A DNA stretch of 64,000 nucleotides from Paracoccaceae bacterium (GTDB lineage Bacteria > Pseudomonadota > Alphaproteobacteria > Rhodobacterales > Rhodobacteraceae), in contig JAQWQJ010000030.1 of assembly GCA_029244725.1 (NCBI GenBank), positions 1-64,000 of the forward strand, given 5' to 3'. The position numbers were made by a program, and so were the translations under genes. How positions within the stretch are numbered: the stretch's first letter is position 1; every line of letters starts with the position of its first letter. Positions 30,297 through 38,745 of this stretch are shown here, one piece after another. The notes under the pieces were generated by a model that was not told the DNA's origin, did no database searches, and saw only the letters and a list, made by a program, of their open reading frames with translations.

Positions 30297-31550
30297 CTAT
30301 GACATGGCGCGCGACGCGAGCACGTCTTTGGCTACATCAATCCCGCTTTGGTAGGCACCGTGAACCGTGGCGTACGAATTTGTGCTTGTCGCTTCACCCG
30401 CAAAATAGAGTTTTTCATCTATCGGTGCTGCAAGGACCTTACGCGCGCCAGCACCTCCTGGACGTGCATAGCTATAAGCACCTAGTGCGTTCGGTGTCGC
30501 GCGCCATGCAGTTTCATTGGTGGCGCGAATGTACTTGGTGACGCCATTTCCAAAAATGTTTTTCAGGCCCTCAAGACAAAATTCTGTCGCTGCGCCTTTG
30601 CCCTCAAGTTCTAGCTGATCTGCAAAACGACCGGCGACGAAGCCAACGGCCAAATCCGTTTCGAAAAAGCCGAACAAAATCGTACAGAACTCATCGTCAC
30701 TGGTATGATAGTCCGCCATTTCGCCTTCGACAGCGCGTTTCCAAGAAGGGTCGAAATCCAACCCTACTTTGTTGAGCAGACCGTTTGGCAGCTGATTGAT
30801 CGCATCGCGCTTTTCTGGCGGCAGATCGGGCACAAACTGAATGTTTTCGGCCGCCAGAACGCCGGTTGAGACAGTTACAATCACGTGCTTCGCGTTCAGG
30901 GTACCTTCGGTCGTTTCAACGTGAATTTCTGATCCCGTTGTGTCTATCTTAGTGACCGCACAATTGAGTTTTATCGGTAGATTTGGGAACAGGCTTTTAA
31001 CAAAGTCGCCGAGCCCGCCTTGGACCAACCAATTGCCTTCTGTCGAGTCGTACTGGACTATATCTTGCACCGAAGTGACGTCAGAGTCCCCTCCCTGCAT
31101 TTGGGCGATCCAATGCTTGGCAGCTTTCTTCCAGCAAGAGTTTGGCGTTACCTGATATGGGGTTTGATCCACAGGTTCTTTGCCGGCTAGCCTGACCGCC
31201 TTCCACATCTCAAGATGTTCGCTTGTAAAGTCCTCAAGCTCAGCGTCAGTCAAATTATGCTCGTCCGTCCAAGCCCAATTGTAGGTCCATTGCTTCTTGT
31301 AGAGACGTGCACCGCGCTGCTCTGCAAGCCGTGCCAATGGGTTGATCTCGGCTGAGTGAAACCATGCCCCGCCCATATCAAACGGTTGAGCGAACTGGTT
31401 TTTGTCCGTGTAACAACGCCCACCAACGTGACCTGCGGCCTCAAGTACAACAACATCGACCCCAGCTTTGGCCAATGCATCGGCCGCTGCCATCCCAGCC
31501 GCGCCTGCACCGATGACAATGACCTCTGGGTTTGTAGGGAGCGAATTCAT
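30297..31550 (-). CDS. Flavin monoamine oxidase family protein
   Basis: A 417-residue FAD amine oxidase. The Rossmann motif VIVIGAGAAGMAAADALAKAG is at residues 10-30. The family's second motif appears as EAAGHVGGRCYTDKN and MGGAWFHSAEINPL. The C-terminal FAD block is LYFAGEATSTNSYATVHGAYQSG. Family members oxidise primary, secondary or polyamines with O2. Covalent FAD attachment through the C-terminal Cys of vertebrate MAO is not expected, since no Cys is present there. It is the last gene of the five-gene operon starting with the TMADH-like gene, 12 bases after the 76-residue gene. Confidence 0.85.
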   Translation of the reverse strand: MNSLPTNPEVIVIGAGAAGMAAADALAKAGVDVVVLEAAGHVGGRCYTDKNQFAQPFDMGGAWFHSAEINPLARLAEQRGARLYKKQWTYNWAWTDEHNLTDAELEDFTSEHLEMWKAVRLAGKEPVDQTPYQVTPNSCWKKAAKHWIAQMQGGDSDVTSVQDIVQYDSTEGNWLVQGGLGDFVKSLFPNLPIKLNCAVTKIDTTGSEIHVETTEGTLNAKHVIVTVSTGVLAAENIQFVPDLPPEKRDAINQLPNGLLNKVGLDFDPSWKRAVEGEMADYHTSDDEFCTILFGFFETDLAVGFVAGRFADQLELEGKGAATEFCLEGLKNIFGNGVTKYIRATNETAWRATPNALGAYSYARPGGAGARKVLAAPIDEKLYFAGEATSTNSYATVHGAYQSGIDVAKDVLASRAMS

Positions 31551-31562
31551 GTCTACTTTCCT

Positions 31563-31793
31563 TCAATGTGTCAGCAAGATAACCGACAAGCCTTCGAACT
31601 TTGCCAGATCGACTGGGTCTTCTAAATCATCATGACAGCAACGACGGTAAATTTCCAAAACCTCGGGCGAGATTTGACCGCGAACGTAAAGGTACATCGC
31701 AGCCGCGTAACGGCGGGCGCCAGAACCAGGCACGCCAAGCTTGCTATTCAAATGGGCCGTCTGAAGCGCGAGTTCTTCAGTGGCCTCACTCAT
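31563..31793 (-). CDS. Small conserved-looking protein of unknown function coupled to the Rieske oxygenase
   Basis: A 76-residue acidic protein that I do not recognise. It is predicted mostly helical (SEATEELALQTAHLNSKLG, SGARRYAAAMYLYVRGQI, SPEVLEIYRRCCHDD) with an adjacent cysteine pair, CC, near residue 52. It has no signal peptide or membrane segment. Its ATG overlaps the Rieske stop codon (ATGA), and the monoamine oxidase follows 12 bases later, so it is firmly inside the operon. That position suggests an accessory, assembly or electron-transfer-related subunit for one of its neighbours, but this is only inference. Confidence 0.75.
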   Translation of the reverse strand: MSEATEELALQTAHLNSKLGVPGSGARRYAAAMYLYVRGQISPEVLEIYRRCCHDDLEDPVDLAKFEGLSVILLTH

Positions 31794-32989
31794 AGACTTC
31801 CGCTCGTTTGAAGCTGCGCGTTTAGGGCGCGCACCTCTTCTTCATTTGGAGCTTCTTCGACATTGTAGATCGGTAGGACTGCACGCAGATGGTCGTGATG
31901 TGTCCGCACGCCGTATTCCAGATCAGACAAGTAGAACCCCTGAAAGAATTCAGACGCCATGGATTCGTTTGACCAGATTGTCAGTTGGATATCCTCGACC
32001 ACGGTTTCGCGATCGATGCGGCTTGCCAAATACCGTGCTGCTGTCTGCTGTCGGTCTTCGTTTGGATAGCGATAGGTAGCGGAACGCAAGACAGACTGGT
32101 TCAACCCAACCGGAAACTCTTGATAAAAAAGAGAAGTTTCAGGCGTGATCGCGATCACTGAATTCGGGAATATTCCGTAGTAAATCCAGCTTTTGCTTTG
32201 ATCTTCTGGTAGAAAATCCTGCGCCTTTGAGAATTTCTTGTAATTCCGAACAGCCCAGCGTCGTCCTTTTGACGGCGTGTAATGGCCTTGCGAACGACTT
32301 ACCCCATCAACATAGGGTTCATCTTCGTAGCTCGAACCGTACAAATCTTGCAGCGCTGGATGCGCCATTGCTACATGGTACCCCTCATTGTCGACGTCGC
32401 GAATAGACTTCCAGTTTACAGGAGAGTCTTCCGCCCAAATGCCATCAATCGGGATCTGTTGATCCATACGATATAACGCGGCCTCTTCCGAAAATGGACC
32501 AAGCAATTCTGCGACGCTCGGCTGAGGTCCTTTTTTGAAGCGAACGAAGATTAACCCGTTCCAAACTTCGGATTCAAGCGCCAAAAGCGCGAATTCTTTT
32601 TTATCCATGGGCGGGAATGATGTCGGTTTGGCCGCGCCTCGAAGCGTCCCATCCAGATTGTAAACCCAACCATGGAACGGACAAATAAGAGCACTCGGGC
32701 AATTTCCATTGTCTTTGGCCACCAAACGCGAGCCACGATGTCTGCAAGTGTTGTGATATGCACGAACTTCGCCCTCGGCGTCGCGCAAAACAATGGCGCG
32801 CTCTCCGCACATGTCTAGCGTTTGAAAATCACCGCTTTTGGGGATGTCCGAAACATGACAGACAATCTGCCAATGCGTTTTGAACACTTCTTCCTTTTCC
32901 AATTCTAACAGTTCGGCGCTGTGATAACACCAGCCGGGCAATCCTTTGCGGTCCCAATCATTGGGGATACGTGTGTCTCTTTCTGGCAT
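31790..32989 (-). CDS. Rieske non-haem iron oxygenase, alpha subunit (GbcA/stachydrine-demethylase-like)
   Basis: A 399-residue ring-hydroxylating-type oxygenase. The Rieske [2Fe-2S] ligands are C82-x-H84 and C103-x2-H106 (CRHRGS, CPFHGW). The mononuclear iron site follows in RDVDNEGYHVAMAHPAL. Relatives GbcA, Stc2 and CntA cleave quaternary ammonium N-methyl or C-N bonds, which fits the demethylase neighbours. No ferredoxin-reductase partner is in the window. I prefer the ATG at 32989, 26 bases after the FAD oxidase stops, over an ATG at 33049 that would overlap it by 34 bases without a ribosome-binding site. Confidence 0.82.
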   Translation of the reverse strand: MPERDTRIPNDWDRKGLPGWCYHSAELLELEKEEVFKTHWQIVCHVSDIPKSGDFQTLDMCGERAIVLRDAEGEVRAYHNTCRHRGSRLVAKDNGNCPSALICPFHGWVYNLDGTLRGAAKPTSFPPMDKKEFALLALESEVWNGLIFVRFKKGPQPSVAELLGPFSEEAALYRMDQQIPIDGIWAEDSPVNWKSIRDVDNEGYHVAMAHPALQDLYGSSYEDEPYVDGVSRSQGHYTPSKGRRWAVRNYKKFSKAQDFLPEDQSKSWIYYGIFPNSVIAITPETSLFYQEFPVGLNQSVLRSATYRYPNEDRQQTAARYLASRIDRETVVEDIQLTIWSNESMASEFFQGFYLSDLEYGVRTHHDHLRAVLPIYNVEEAPNEEEVRALNAQLQTSGSL

Positions 32990-33015
32990 AGGTTTTCCAA
33001 AATTGTCGTTGGTCG

Positions 33016-34332
33016 TTAGGGTCTCAAAGTATCCATCATCCGTTTCCATGTCAGCGCAATGGTAATTCCCTGATTTCGAAAACGATTGAACGGTATTTTT
33101 GGCATCGGCGTAAGGGGTAGAAAGTCATCACCCTGTTTATCAGTGCAATGTGCCGCAAGAATTTTGCCAAACATCGTGCCCATTGCAACACCGCGACCGT
33201 TAAATCCAAGACCACTATAGAGCCCTTCGGCCAATTTATGGATATGGGGTACATGATCGAGCGTTAGCGCCACGCGGCCCGTCCACAAATGCTGGACAGT
33301 TTTGATATCCACCTCTGGGAAAATCTCACGCATGCGGCTTAGCCCGAAACCAAAGTTGTCCTCATGGATCACTTCTTTTTGCGTGTTGATGCGGCTTCCA
33401 AACAGCAGTCTATCCTCGGCGTCAATTCCGAACCAAGACAATAGCCGTTGAGTGTCTGCTGCGCCCTGCCGTTCTGGCAGTATCTTTGATTTCAGGTTGT
33501 CGCTCAATGGGTCAGTCGCCACTACGCCGGTTAATACAGGCACGATTGAGTTCGCAAGACCGGGCAACATAGTGCCGGTGTATCCGTTTGTGCACACGAC
33601 CACAGTCTCGGCCGAAATTGTGCCATTTTCGGTGGTAACCTGCCAATGTTTGCTATTGTGCTGTACCGCAGTTGCTGGCGTTTTTGGATAAATCTGAACA
33701 CCCAACGACAAGCAGGCCGCTGCCAATCCGCGTGCATATTTAAGTGGATGAAGGTTTCCGCCACGATCATCAATCAACCCACTGGCATAGGCCGTTGTGC
33801 CAATGCGCGGCTCAATCTCATCCTTGCGTAGCGTGCGAACCGAAACCCCGCGTTGGCCCCATTGATCGACATGCGAGTCCGTGGTGACCCGCCCGTGATC
33901 CCCTTTGGCCAACTGAAACCAGCCAGTTCGGCGTAGATCGCAATCGATCTTGTATCGATCGATCAGATCAAACACGAGGCCGGGCGCTGAGCCTGCTGTG
34001 GTTGCAATCTGTTCACCCCGTTCAGATCCAAAACGCTCAACCATTTCATCTGGCAAAATCTTGAGGCCAGGAATGACCTGCCCACCATTCCTGCCCGAAG
34101 CACCCCAACCGGGTTCGTGGGCATCAACAACCGCGACGTTCACCCCCTGCTCTGCCAAATGCAGTGCCGTTGACAAGCCACAAAAGCCTGCGCCAACGAC
34201 GGCCACGTCGACCGAAATATCTTGTGAAAGTGGTGACAACTCGGGCAGATCCCCCGCAGTTTTCCCCCAAAGAGACGTTTTGATATGGCAACTAGATTGA
34301 TACCACGCCGAGTTTTTCGCTGATGATGTCAT
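33016..34332 (-). CDS. FAD-dependent amine oxidase, PuuB/OrdL-like
   Basis: A 438-residue DAO-fold flavoprotein with the N-terminal tail of gamma-glutamylputrescine-oxidase-like enzymes (SSCHIKTSLWGKTAGDLP) before the Rossmann motif VAVVGAGFCGLSTALHLAEQG at about residue 43. EPGWGASGRNGGQV is the family fingerprint, and WTGRVALTLDHVPHIHKL with GLYSGLGFNGRGVAMGT forms the C-terminal flavin block. It should oxidise a secondary or primary amine to an imine. It overlaps the TMADH-like gene by four bases (ATGA) and precedes the Rieske gene. The true substrate is unknown. Confidence 0.83.
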   Translation of the reverse strand: MTSSAKNSAWYQSSCHIKTSLWGKTAGDLPELSPLSQDISVDVAVVGAGFCGLSTALHLAEQGVNVAVVDAHEPGWGASGRNGGQVIPGLKILPDEMVERFGSERGEQIATTAGSAPGLVFDLIDRYKIDCDLRRTGWFQLAKGDHGRVTTDSHVDQWGQRGVSVRTLRKDEIEPRIGTTAYASGLIDDRGGNLHPLKYARGLAAACLSLGVQIYPKTPATAVQHNSKHWQVTTENGTISAETVVVCTNGYTGTMLPGLANSIVPVLTGVVATDPLSDNLKSKILPERQGAADTQRLLSWFGIDAEDRLLFGSRINTQKEVIHEDNFGFGLSRMREIFPEVDIKTVQHLWTGRVALTLDHVPHIHKLAEGLYSGLGFNGRGVAMGTMFGKILAAHCTDKQGDDFLPLTPMPKIPFNRFRNQGITIALTWKRMMDTLRP

Positions 34333-36407
34333 GATGGAAACTCCGGCCAGACTTTTCCGACCTCAAAGTCGTTCTCACGTCGGAAAGGCATGTCTTTGTC
34401 TATCGGCATCTCAAGACTGCGGGCATATTCGTGGCCCCCGTAAACGGCTTGTGCGATTGTGCCGGGTACGTAGCAATCTCCAATTCTGACGACTGTTTTT
34501 ATGCCATTATCTGCCCATTCGTCCTGGCGTTTTATCAATTCGTTGTACAAGTTGTCATCGCTTGACCGAGACGTAACCGGCACCACTGCTCCCACGTCGA
34601 CCCGCCTAGGTTTGCCAGTAAAGACGCACTCAAGCTCGACGTAACCGTCGCCAATTGAGCCTATGCCTTTGTTGCAAATGATCTCAACATTCAGATTACG
34701 AAGGCGGGTTTGGATGTGTTCATATTCTAAGGTGAAATGGGTCCAACCTGAAACTTCGGCCGCGGGTGTTACTAGCACGACCTCAACTCCGCTGCTGGCA
34801 AGGTGTTCTGCAATGGAGCCGCCTAGATAGTAATGGTCATCGTCAAACACCATCACGGGCCCTTTGGGCGTGACACCGTTCATCACGTCCTCAGGTCGGA
34901 CGACCATGGGCGCGTGAATCTCAGGGGCAAATCGGTGGTGACTGCCGACGCAATCCAGTCGCCAACTTGAACCAGTCGCAATCGCAACATGGGCGCTACC
35001 CATCTCAAGTACACCGGCTGCGTCAAGCTTACTTTGCGTGAAGCTGTTGACGTTCGAACGTGTCGACAAAAGATTGGTACGATAGTCAGCGACGCGGTTC
35101 CATTGACGCAGAGGCGGCAAAGAGGATTCCCTTGCCACACGACCACCGAACTGATCGCTCGCTTCGGCCAACGTCACATCGTAACCGCGGTTTGATACTG
35201 CAAGTGTAGCCTCAAGCCCCGACGGACCGCCACCAACAACAAGCACACTGTCGTTTGATTTGGCTGCTGGAATTTTTTCTGGGTGCCAGCCCTTGCGCCA
35301 TTCTTCGCCCATCGTAGGATTTTGCGTGCAGCGCATTGGATAGGCTACATAATCCCCTGACGTACACATGTTGCAACCAATGCATTCGCGAATTTCGTCG
35401 CTGCGCCCTTCTTCAATCTTCTTGGGCAGGAACGGGTCCGCAATCGAGGGCCGCGCCGCGCCGATCAGATCGAGAACGCCGCGTTTTATCTGGCTAACCA
35501 TCGTGTCTGGCGACGTAAACCGCCCAACGCCGACAACAGGCTTGGTCGTCAGCTTTTTCACAAAGCTCACATAGTCTTCCTGAGACCCTTCGGTGCCAAA
35601 TCGCGAGGGCAGTGAATCGTTGCTCCAATCCGCGACGTTCACATCCCAAAGGTCCGGTATTTCCGCCAGAGAACCTACGATATCCTCGGCCTCGGCGACA
35701 TTCATGCCTTCCGAACCGAGCAACTCGTCAACAGCAAAGCGGAACGCGACAGCGCAATCCGCGCCGATTGCGTCTTTGGTTTCCTCAAGCACTTCACGCA
35801 CCAAACGCACGCGGTTTTCTAGGCTGCCACCGTATTCGTCGCTTCGTTGGTTAGTTCTTTTAAGCATGAACTGATACAGCAGCGTCATAAGACCATGCGC
35901 AGCGTAGACATAAACGATGTCGTACCCAGCACGTCTAGACCGCAGGGCAGCCTCTCGAAACCACCGACGCAATGTCTTGATATCGTCCTTGTCCATCGCC
36001 CGTGCCTGCGTGGAGTTCATGGTGTCCGTGGGGGTTGCAGACGGGGCCATGGGTGCCATGCGCGTCAGATAATTGCTGACGGACTGCCCATTGTGGACAA
36101 GCTGGATGCCGGCCAATGCACCTTGATCGTGAACTTTCCGTATCATCAGTTCGTGCACTGCAAGGTCGCTGTCATCCCACAGCCGCATTAAAGTGGCTGG
36201 CGTCAGATCGCTGGTTGGATGGATAGAACATTCCTCTGTGCAAATAACGCCCCAACCGCCTTCGGCTTTGACCCCCCGCATTTCCGCCATTGTGCGCGGC
36301 CAACGATGCCCCATGCCATTGCAATGGGGAACTTGGTAGAACCTGTTCTTGGTTGTTTTCGGTCCGATTTGAAGCGGCTCAAAAAGTATTCTGTGATTTT
36401 CTTCCAT
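34329..36407 (-). CDS. Trimethylamine/dimethylglycine-dehydrogenase-like iron-sulfur flavoprotein (paralog 1)
   Basis: A 692-residue member of the TMADH/DMADH/DgcA family: an FMN TIM barrel, a [4Fe-4S] site and a C-terminal ADP-binding domain (SVLVVGGGPSGLEATLAVSNRG). By recalled alignment to TMADH, Cys29 matches the FMN-linking Cys30 and Cys342/345/348/360 match the cluster ligands. Tyr168, His171 and Asp264 match the catalytic Tyr169-His172-Asp267. Of the aromatic bowl (Tyr60, Trp264, Trp355) only Trp261 remains; the others become Glu59 and an Asp. It should oxidatively demethylate an N-methyl amine that is not trimethylamine. It heads the five-gene operon. Confidence 0.85.
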   Translation of the reverse strand: MEENHRILFEPLQIGPKTTKNRFYQVPHCNGMGHRWPRTMAEMRGVKAEGGWGVICTEECSIHPTSDLTPATLMRLWDDSDLAVHELMIRKVHDQGALAGIQLVHNGQSVSNYLTRMAPMAPSATPTDTMNSTQARAMDKDDIKTLRRWFREAALRSRRAGYDIVYVYAAHGLMTLLYQFMLKRTNQRSDEYGGSLENRVRLVREVLEETKDAIGADCAVAFRFAVDELLGSEGMNVAEAEDIVGSLAEIPDLWDVNVADWSNDSLPSRFGTEGSQEDYVSFVKKLTTKPVVGVGRFTSPDTMVSQIKRGVLDLIGAARPSIADPFLPKKIEEGRSDEIRECIGCNMCTSGDYVAYPMRCTQNPTMGEEWRKGWHPEKIPAAKSNDSVLVVGGGPSGLEATLAVSNRGYDVTLAEASDQFGGRVARESSLPPLRQWNRVADYRTNLLSTRSNVNSFTQSKLDAAGVLEMGSAHVAIATGSSWRLDCVGSHHRFAPEIHAPMVVRPEDVMNGVTPKGPVMVFDDDHYYLGGSIAEHLASSGVEVVLVTPAAEVSGWTHFTLEYEHIQTRLRNLNVEIICNKGIGSIGDGYVELECVFTGKPRRVDVGAVVPVTSRSSDDNLYNELIKRQDEWADNGIKTVVRIGDCYVPGTIAQAVYGGHEYARSLEMPIDKDMPFRRENDFEVGKVWPEFPS

Positions 36408-36510
36408 TACTTTTCACTCGCCCTTTATTCCAAACGTTGTTTCCCTTCGCTGCTATCCGCTGCGAAAATTTAATCGCCAGAACGCCCGCAGAAGAACTTG
36501 GCAACTATTT

Positions 36511-36532
36511 TCTGACTGGTTGTTCAGTCAGA
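36511..36532. promoter_or_regulatory. TetR/BetI-type operator upstream of the TMADH-like operon
   Basis: Arms TCTGACT and AGTCAGA flank eight bases (36511-36532). The sequence shares TCTGACTG and GTTCAG at the same spacing with the palindrome at 37438-37459 before the ABC transporter. It lies about 105 bp upstream of the first TMADH-like gene and 60 bp after the bicupin gene. The probable ligand is the TetR-type regulator encoded at 41674. Confidence 0.6.
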
Positions 36533-36590
36533 GATTATACCGAACGGTGTCGCATATCCATTTTGCTAACCGATTACATTTCTTGCCGCC

Positions 36591-37319
36591 CTACGCAGCT
36601 TTTCCAATTCTACAGAAAAAGGCAGTTGTATGGGCGTCTGTTGCCCAATTGCATTCTGTGCCAGCGGGAACGAAAAACGCCTCGCCCTTTTCAAATATTT
36701 GGTCTGTTCCATTTTCTTTTAGATGCACGCGTCCACTCAGAACGTAGACAAATTCGTGACTATCTGAACTCATATCAACCGGCTGAGCGTGATCGACTAC
36801 CCTCATACCAGCCTCAAGATCAGCCGTGTCATTCACATGTGCGATTGCTTCTTTCCAATCACCAACTGGGGTCAACCGAGGTGACAATTCATGCTCGCGC
36901 AGAATATTTATACCGCCCTCAAAATCTGAATCTTTGAGAGCTGTTCGGTCTGGCGGACAGTGGATCACGAAAAACTTCCGGCAAAATCCTTGTTGCTTCC
37001 AACTGATTGGAAGGCCGTTTTTTACTGCAAATGTATCACCACATTCGACAAGCGTTTCTAGCCCATCACCGTCAATAAAAATAACATTCCCCTCCAGAAG
37101 GACCATGAATTCGTCGCCTGGGTAAGGGCCGAACGCTTCTTGCATGTCAGTGGTTGTCCAAACCCCCACATAGAGACCAGCGGCATCGTCTTCATAATAA
37201 AGATGCCAATTCTGCTCGGGCAGATCAGACTGGAAGTCTGCCGCATCTAATTCCATGCGGGACAACCCCATTCCAGGAGGTCCGTTTGGCTGGAGCCTTA
37301 TCGTAGACAGTTTCGTCAC
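36591..37319 (-). CDS. Bicupin protein, possibly (S)-ureidoglycine-aminohydrolase-like fold
   Basis: A 242-residue protein with two cupin halves. The first (residues about 50-120) contains GPYPGDEFMVLLEGNVIFIDGDGLETLVECGDTFAVKNG. The second (about 170-240) contains DSHEFVYVLSGRVHLKENG and KGEAFFVPAGTECNWAT. The second half keeps E/H-type metal-ligand candidates. There is no DNA-binding domain, so it is an enzyme or binding protein rather than a regulator. Function is unknown. The start is GTG with an AGGGGGA site. It lies between the TMADH-like operon and the divergent ABC operon. Confidence 0.72.
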   Translation of the reverse strand: MTKLSTIRLQPNGPPGMGLSRMELDAADFQSDLPEQNWHLYYEDDAAGLYVGVWTTTDMQEAFGPYPGDEFMVLLEGNVIFIDGDGLETLVECGDTFAVKNGLPISWKQQGFCRKFFVIHCPPDRTALKDSDFEGGINILREHELSPRLTPVGDWKEAIAHVNDTADLEAGMRVVDHAQPVDMSSDSHEFVYVLSGRVHLKENGTDQIFEKGEAFFVPAGTECNWATDAHTTAFFCRIGKAA

Positions 37320-37437
37320 TGGTTCCCCCTCAGTAAATCAAATTCAAAAATTTGATCAAATCACTGATTTTTTGTCGACTCATGCGCGAGTCTCTGCTTA
37401 GCTTGAACTTGACTCACTCGAATTTCCACGCTTACCT

Positions 37438-37459
37438 TCTGACTGAACGTTCAGATAGT
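37438..37459. promoter_or_regulatory. TetR/BetI-type operator upstream of the ABC transporter operon
   Basis: A perfect 12-bp palindrome CTGAACGTTCAG (37443-37454) lies inside a 22-base segment that matches the 36511 site over TCTGACTG and GTTCAG. It lies about 85 bp before the transporter start and about 120 bp before the leftward bicupin start. BetI-type regulators favour sites of the TGAACGTTCA type. Confidence 0.65.
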
Positions 37460-37542
37460 CAACACCAAGCATTCATCTTCTACGTCAATGTAGGCTTTGG
37501 GAATAAGGGCTGAACGTCACAATTGGGAGAGGATCACTGATC

Positions 37543-38652
37543 ATGAAAACGACCACGAAATTGATGGGTCTTACCATCACTGTCGCATCTAGTGCCTTGC
37601 TGGCCGGTTCGGCCTTGGCGCAAGACCGAGTTCTGAAAGTTACGAACTGGGGCGAGTATATTGCTGAAGACACCATCGCAAACTTCGAATCCGAGTACGG
37701 TATCAAGGTTATCTACGACACATACGATTCCGCGGAATCGATTGATGCGAAGCTTCTTGCTGGAAACAGCGGATACGACGTCGTCAGCCACTCGGGTGGC
37801 GATACCGCACGTCTGATCAAGGCTGGAATTGTTGCGCAGCTCGACAAGTCGAAACTTGACAACGTTCAACACATGGACCCCTCGCTGATGGCGCAACTGG
37901 CCGCTGATTGGGACCCAGGTAACAACCACTTCGTACCCTATATGTGGGGTACACATGGTGTGACATACAACGAAGCATTGGTGCTAGAGACCTATCCAGA
38001 TGCGCCTATCGGCTCAATGGACATGGTGTTTGATCCGGTTCACATGGCGGCGTTGGCAAAATGTGGCGTGTCGTTCCTTGATTCACCGGGCGACATCATT
38101 CCGATGGCACTGGCCCATCTTGGCCTAGACCCGAACTCAACAAAGTCCGAAGATTATGAGGCCGTTGGCGAAATGCTTGCGAAGATCCGTCCTCACATCA
38201 AGACATTCGACAACTACGCTTACCAGCGTATGCCACAGCGTGAATTCTGTGTGTCGACGACTTGGGGACCTGATGGCCTATTGGCAATGTCAGGCGCTGA
38301 AGAAGCTGATACCGGTGTTGTTCTCGACTTCTTCCTTCCTGAAGGAAAAGGCAAAGCGCAACTATGGATCGACGGTTGGTTGATCCCTGCCGACGCCAAA
38401 AACATCGATGATGCGCACCTGTTCCTGAACTACATGATGCGCCCGGAAGTTGGTGCAGCAGACAGTAACTACACATGGTACGCGACGGCTAACCTGACCG
38501 GTAAAGCAATGGTTGATGAGGATGTAACCTCAAGCCCAGCTGCGTTCCCGACATCAGCACAAGTTGATAACATGTACACAACTGCGGTTCTGCCTCCTAA
38601 AGTCGAGCGTCTACAGACACGTACTTGGACAAACTTCAAAGCTGGCAACTAA
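37543..38652 (+). CDS. Polyamine-type ABC transporter substrate-binding protein (PotF/PotD-like)
   Basis: A 369-residue periplasmic binding protein with a signal peptide (MKTTTKLMGLTITVASSALL..., likely cleaved after SALA at about residue 26). Compared with PotF, the amine-contact residues persist: the NWGEYIA motif keeps the Trp and Tyr, TTWGPD keeps Trp244 and Asp247, and LWIDGW keeps Asp278. This supports a cationic amine ligand, though changes at neighbouring positions suggest it is not simply putrescine. It heads a pot-type operon and is followed by a stabilising hairpin. Confidence 0.87.
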   Translation: MKTTTKLMGLTITVASSALLAGSALAQDRVLKVTNWGEYIAEDTIANFESEYGIKVIYDTYDSAESIDAKLLAGNSGYDVVSHSGGDTARLIKAGIVAQLDKSKLDNVQHMDPSLMAQLAADWDPGNNHFVPYMWGTHGVTYNEALVLETYPDAPIGSMDMVFDPVHMAALAKCGVSFLDSPGDIIPMALAHLGLDPNSTKSEDYEAVGEMLAKIRPHIKTFDNYAYQRMPQREFCVSTTWGPDGLLAMSGAEEADTGVVLDFFLPEGKGKAQLWIDGWLIPADAKNIDDAHLFLNYMMRPEVGAADSNYTWYATANLTGKAMVDEDVTSSPAAFPTSAQVDNMYTTAVLPPKVERLQTRTWTNFKAGN

Positions 38653-38677
38653 TCAGCAAGCTTTGCTTAAAGAAAAC

Positions 38678-38706
38678 GGCAGCGGTGGGTGTTTTCCTCC
38701 GCTGCC
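38678..38706 (+). other. Intercistronic stem-loop after the binding-protein gene
   Basis: Perfect 8-bp arms GGCAGCGG/CCGCTGCC extend past one T-T mismatch with two more pairs. It sits 25 bp after the binding-protein stop and before the ATPase. Such hairpins usually protect the binding-protein mRNA and lower downstream expression. Confidence 0.7.
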
Positions 38707-38745
38707 AAATTATCCCAAATCGATAAATTAAGGTGTGATTAGGCC

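Noticed and set aside
37337-37356. AT-rich dyad ATCAAATT-CAAA-AATTTGAT before the bicupin gene as a second XRE-cupin site
   Set aside because: It resembles the dyad near 29603, but the match is mostly A/T and lacks the TTAGTTGA octamer, so chance is likely.
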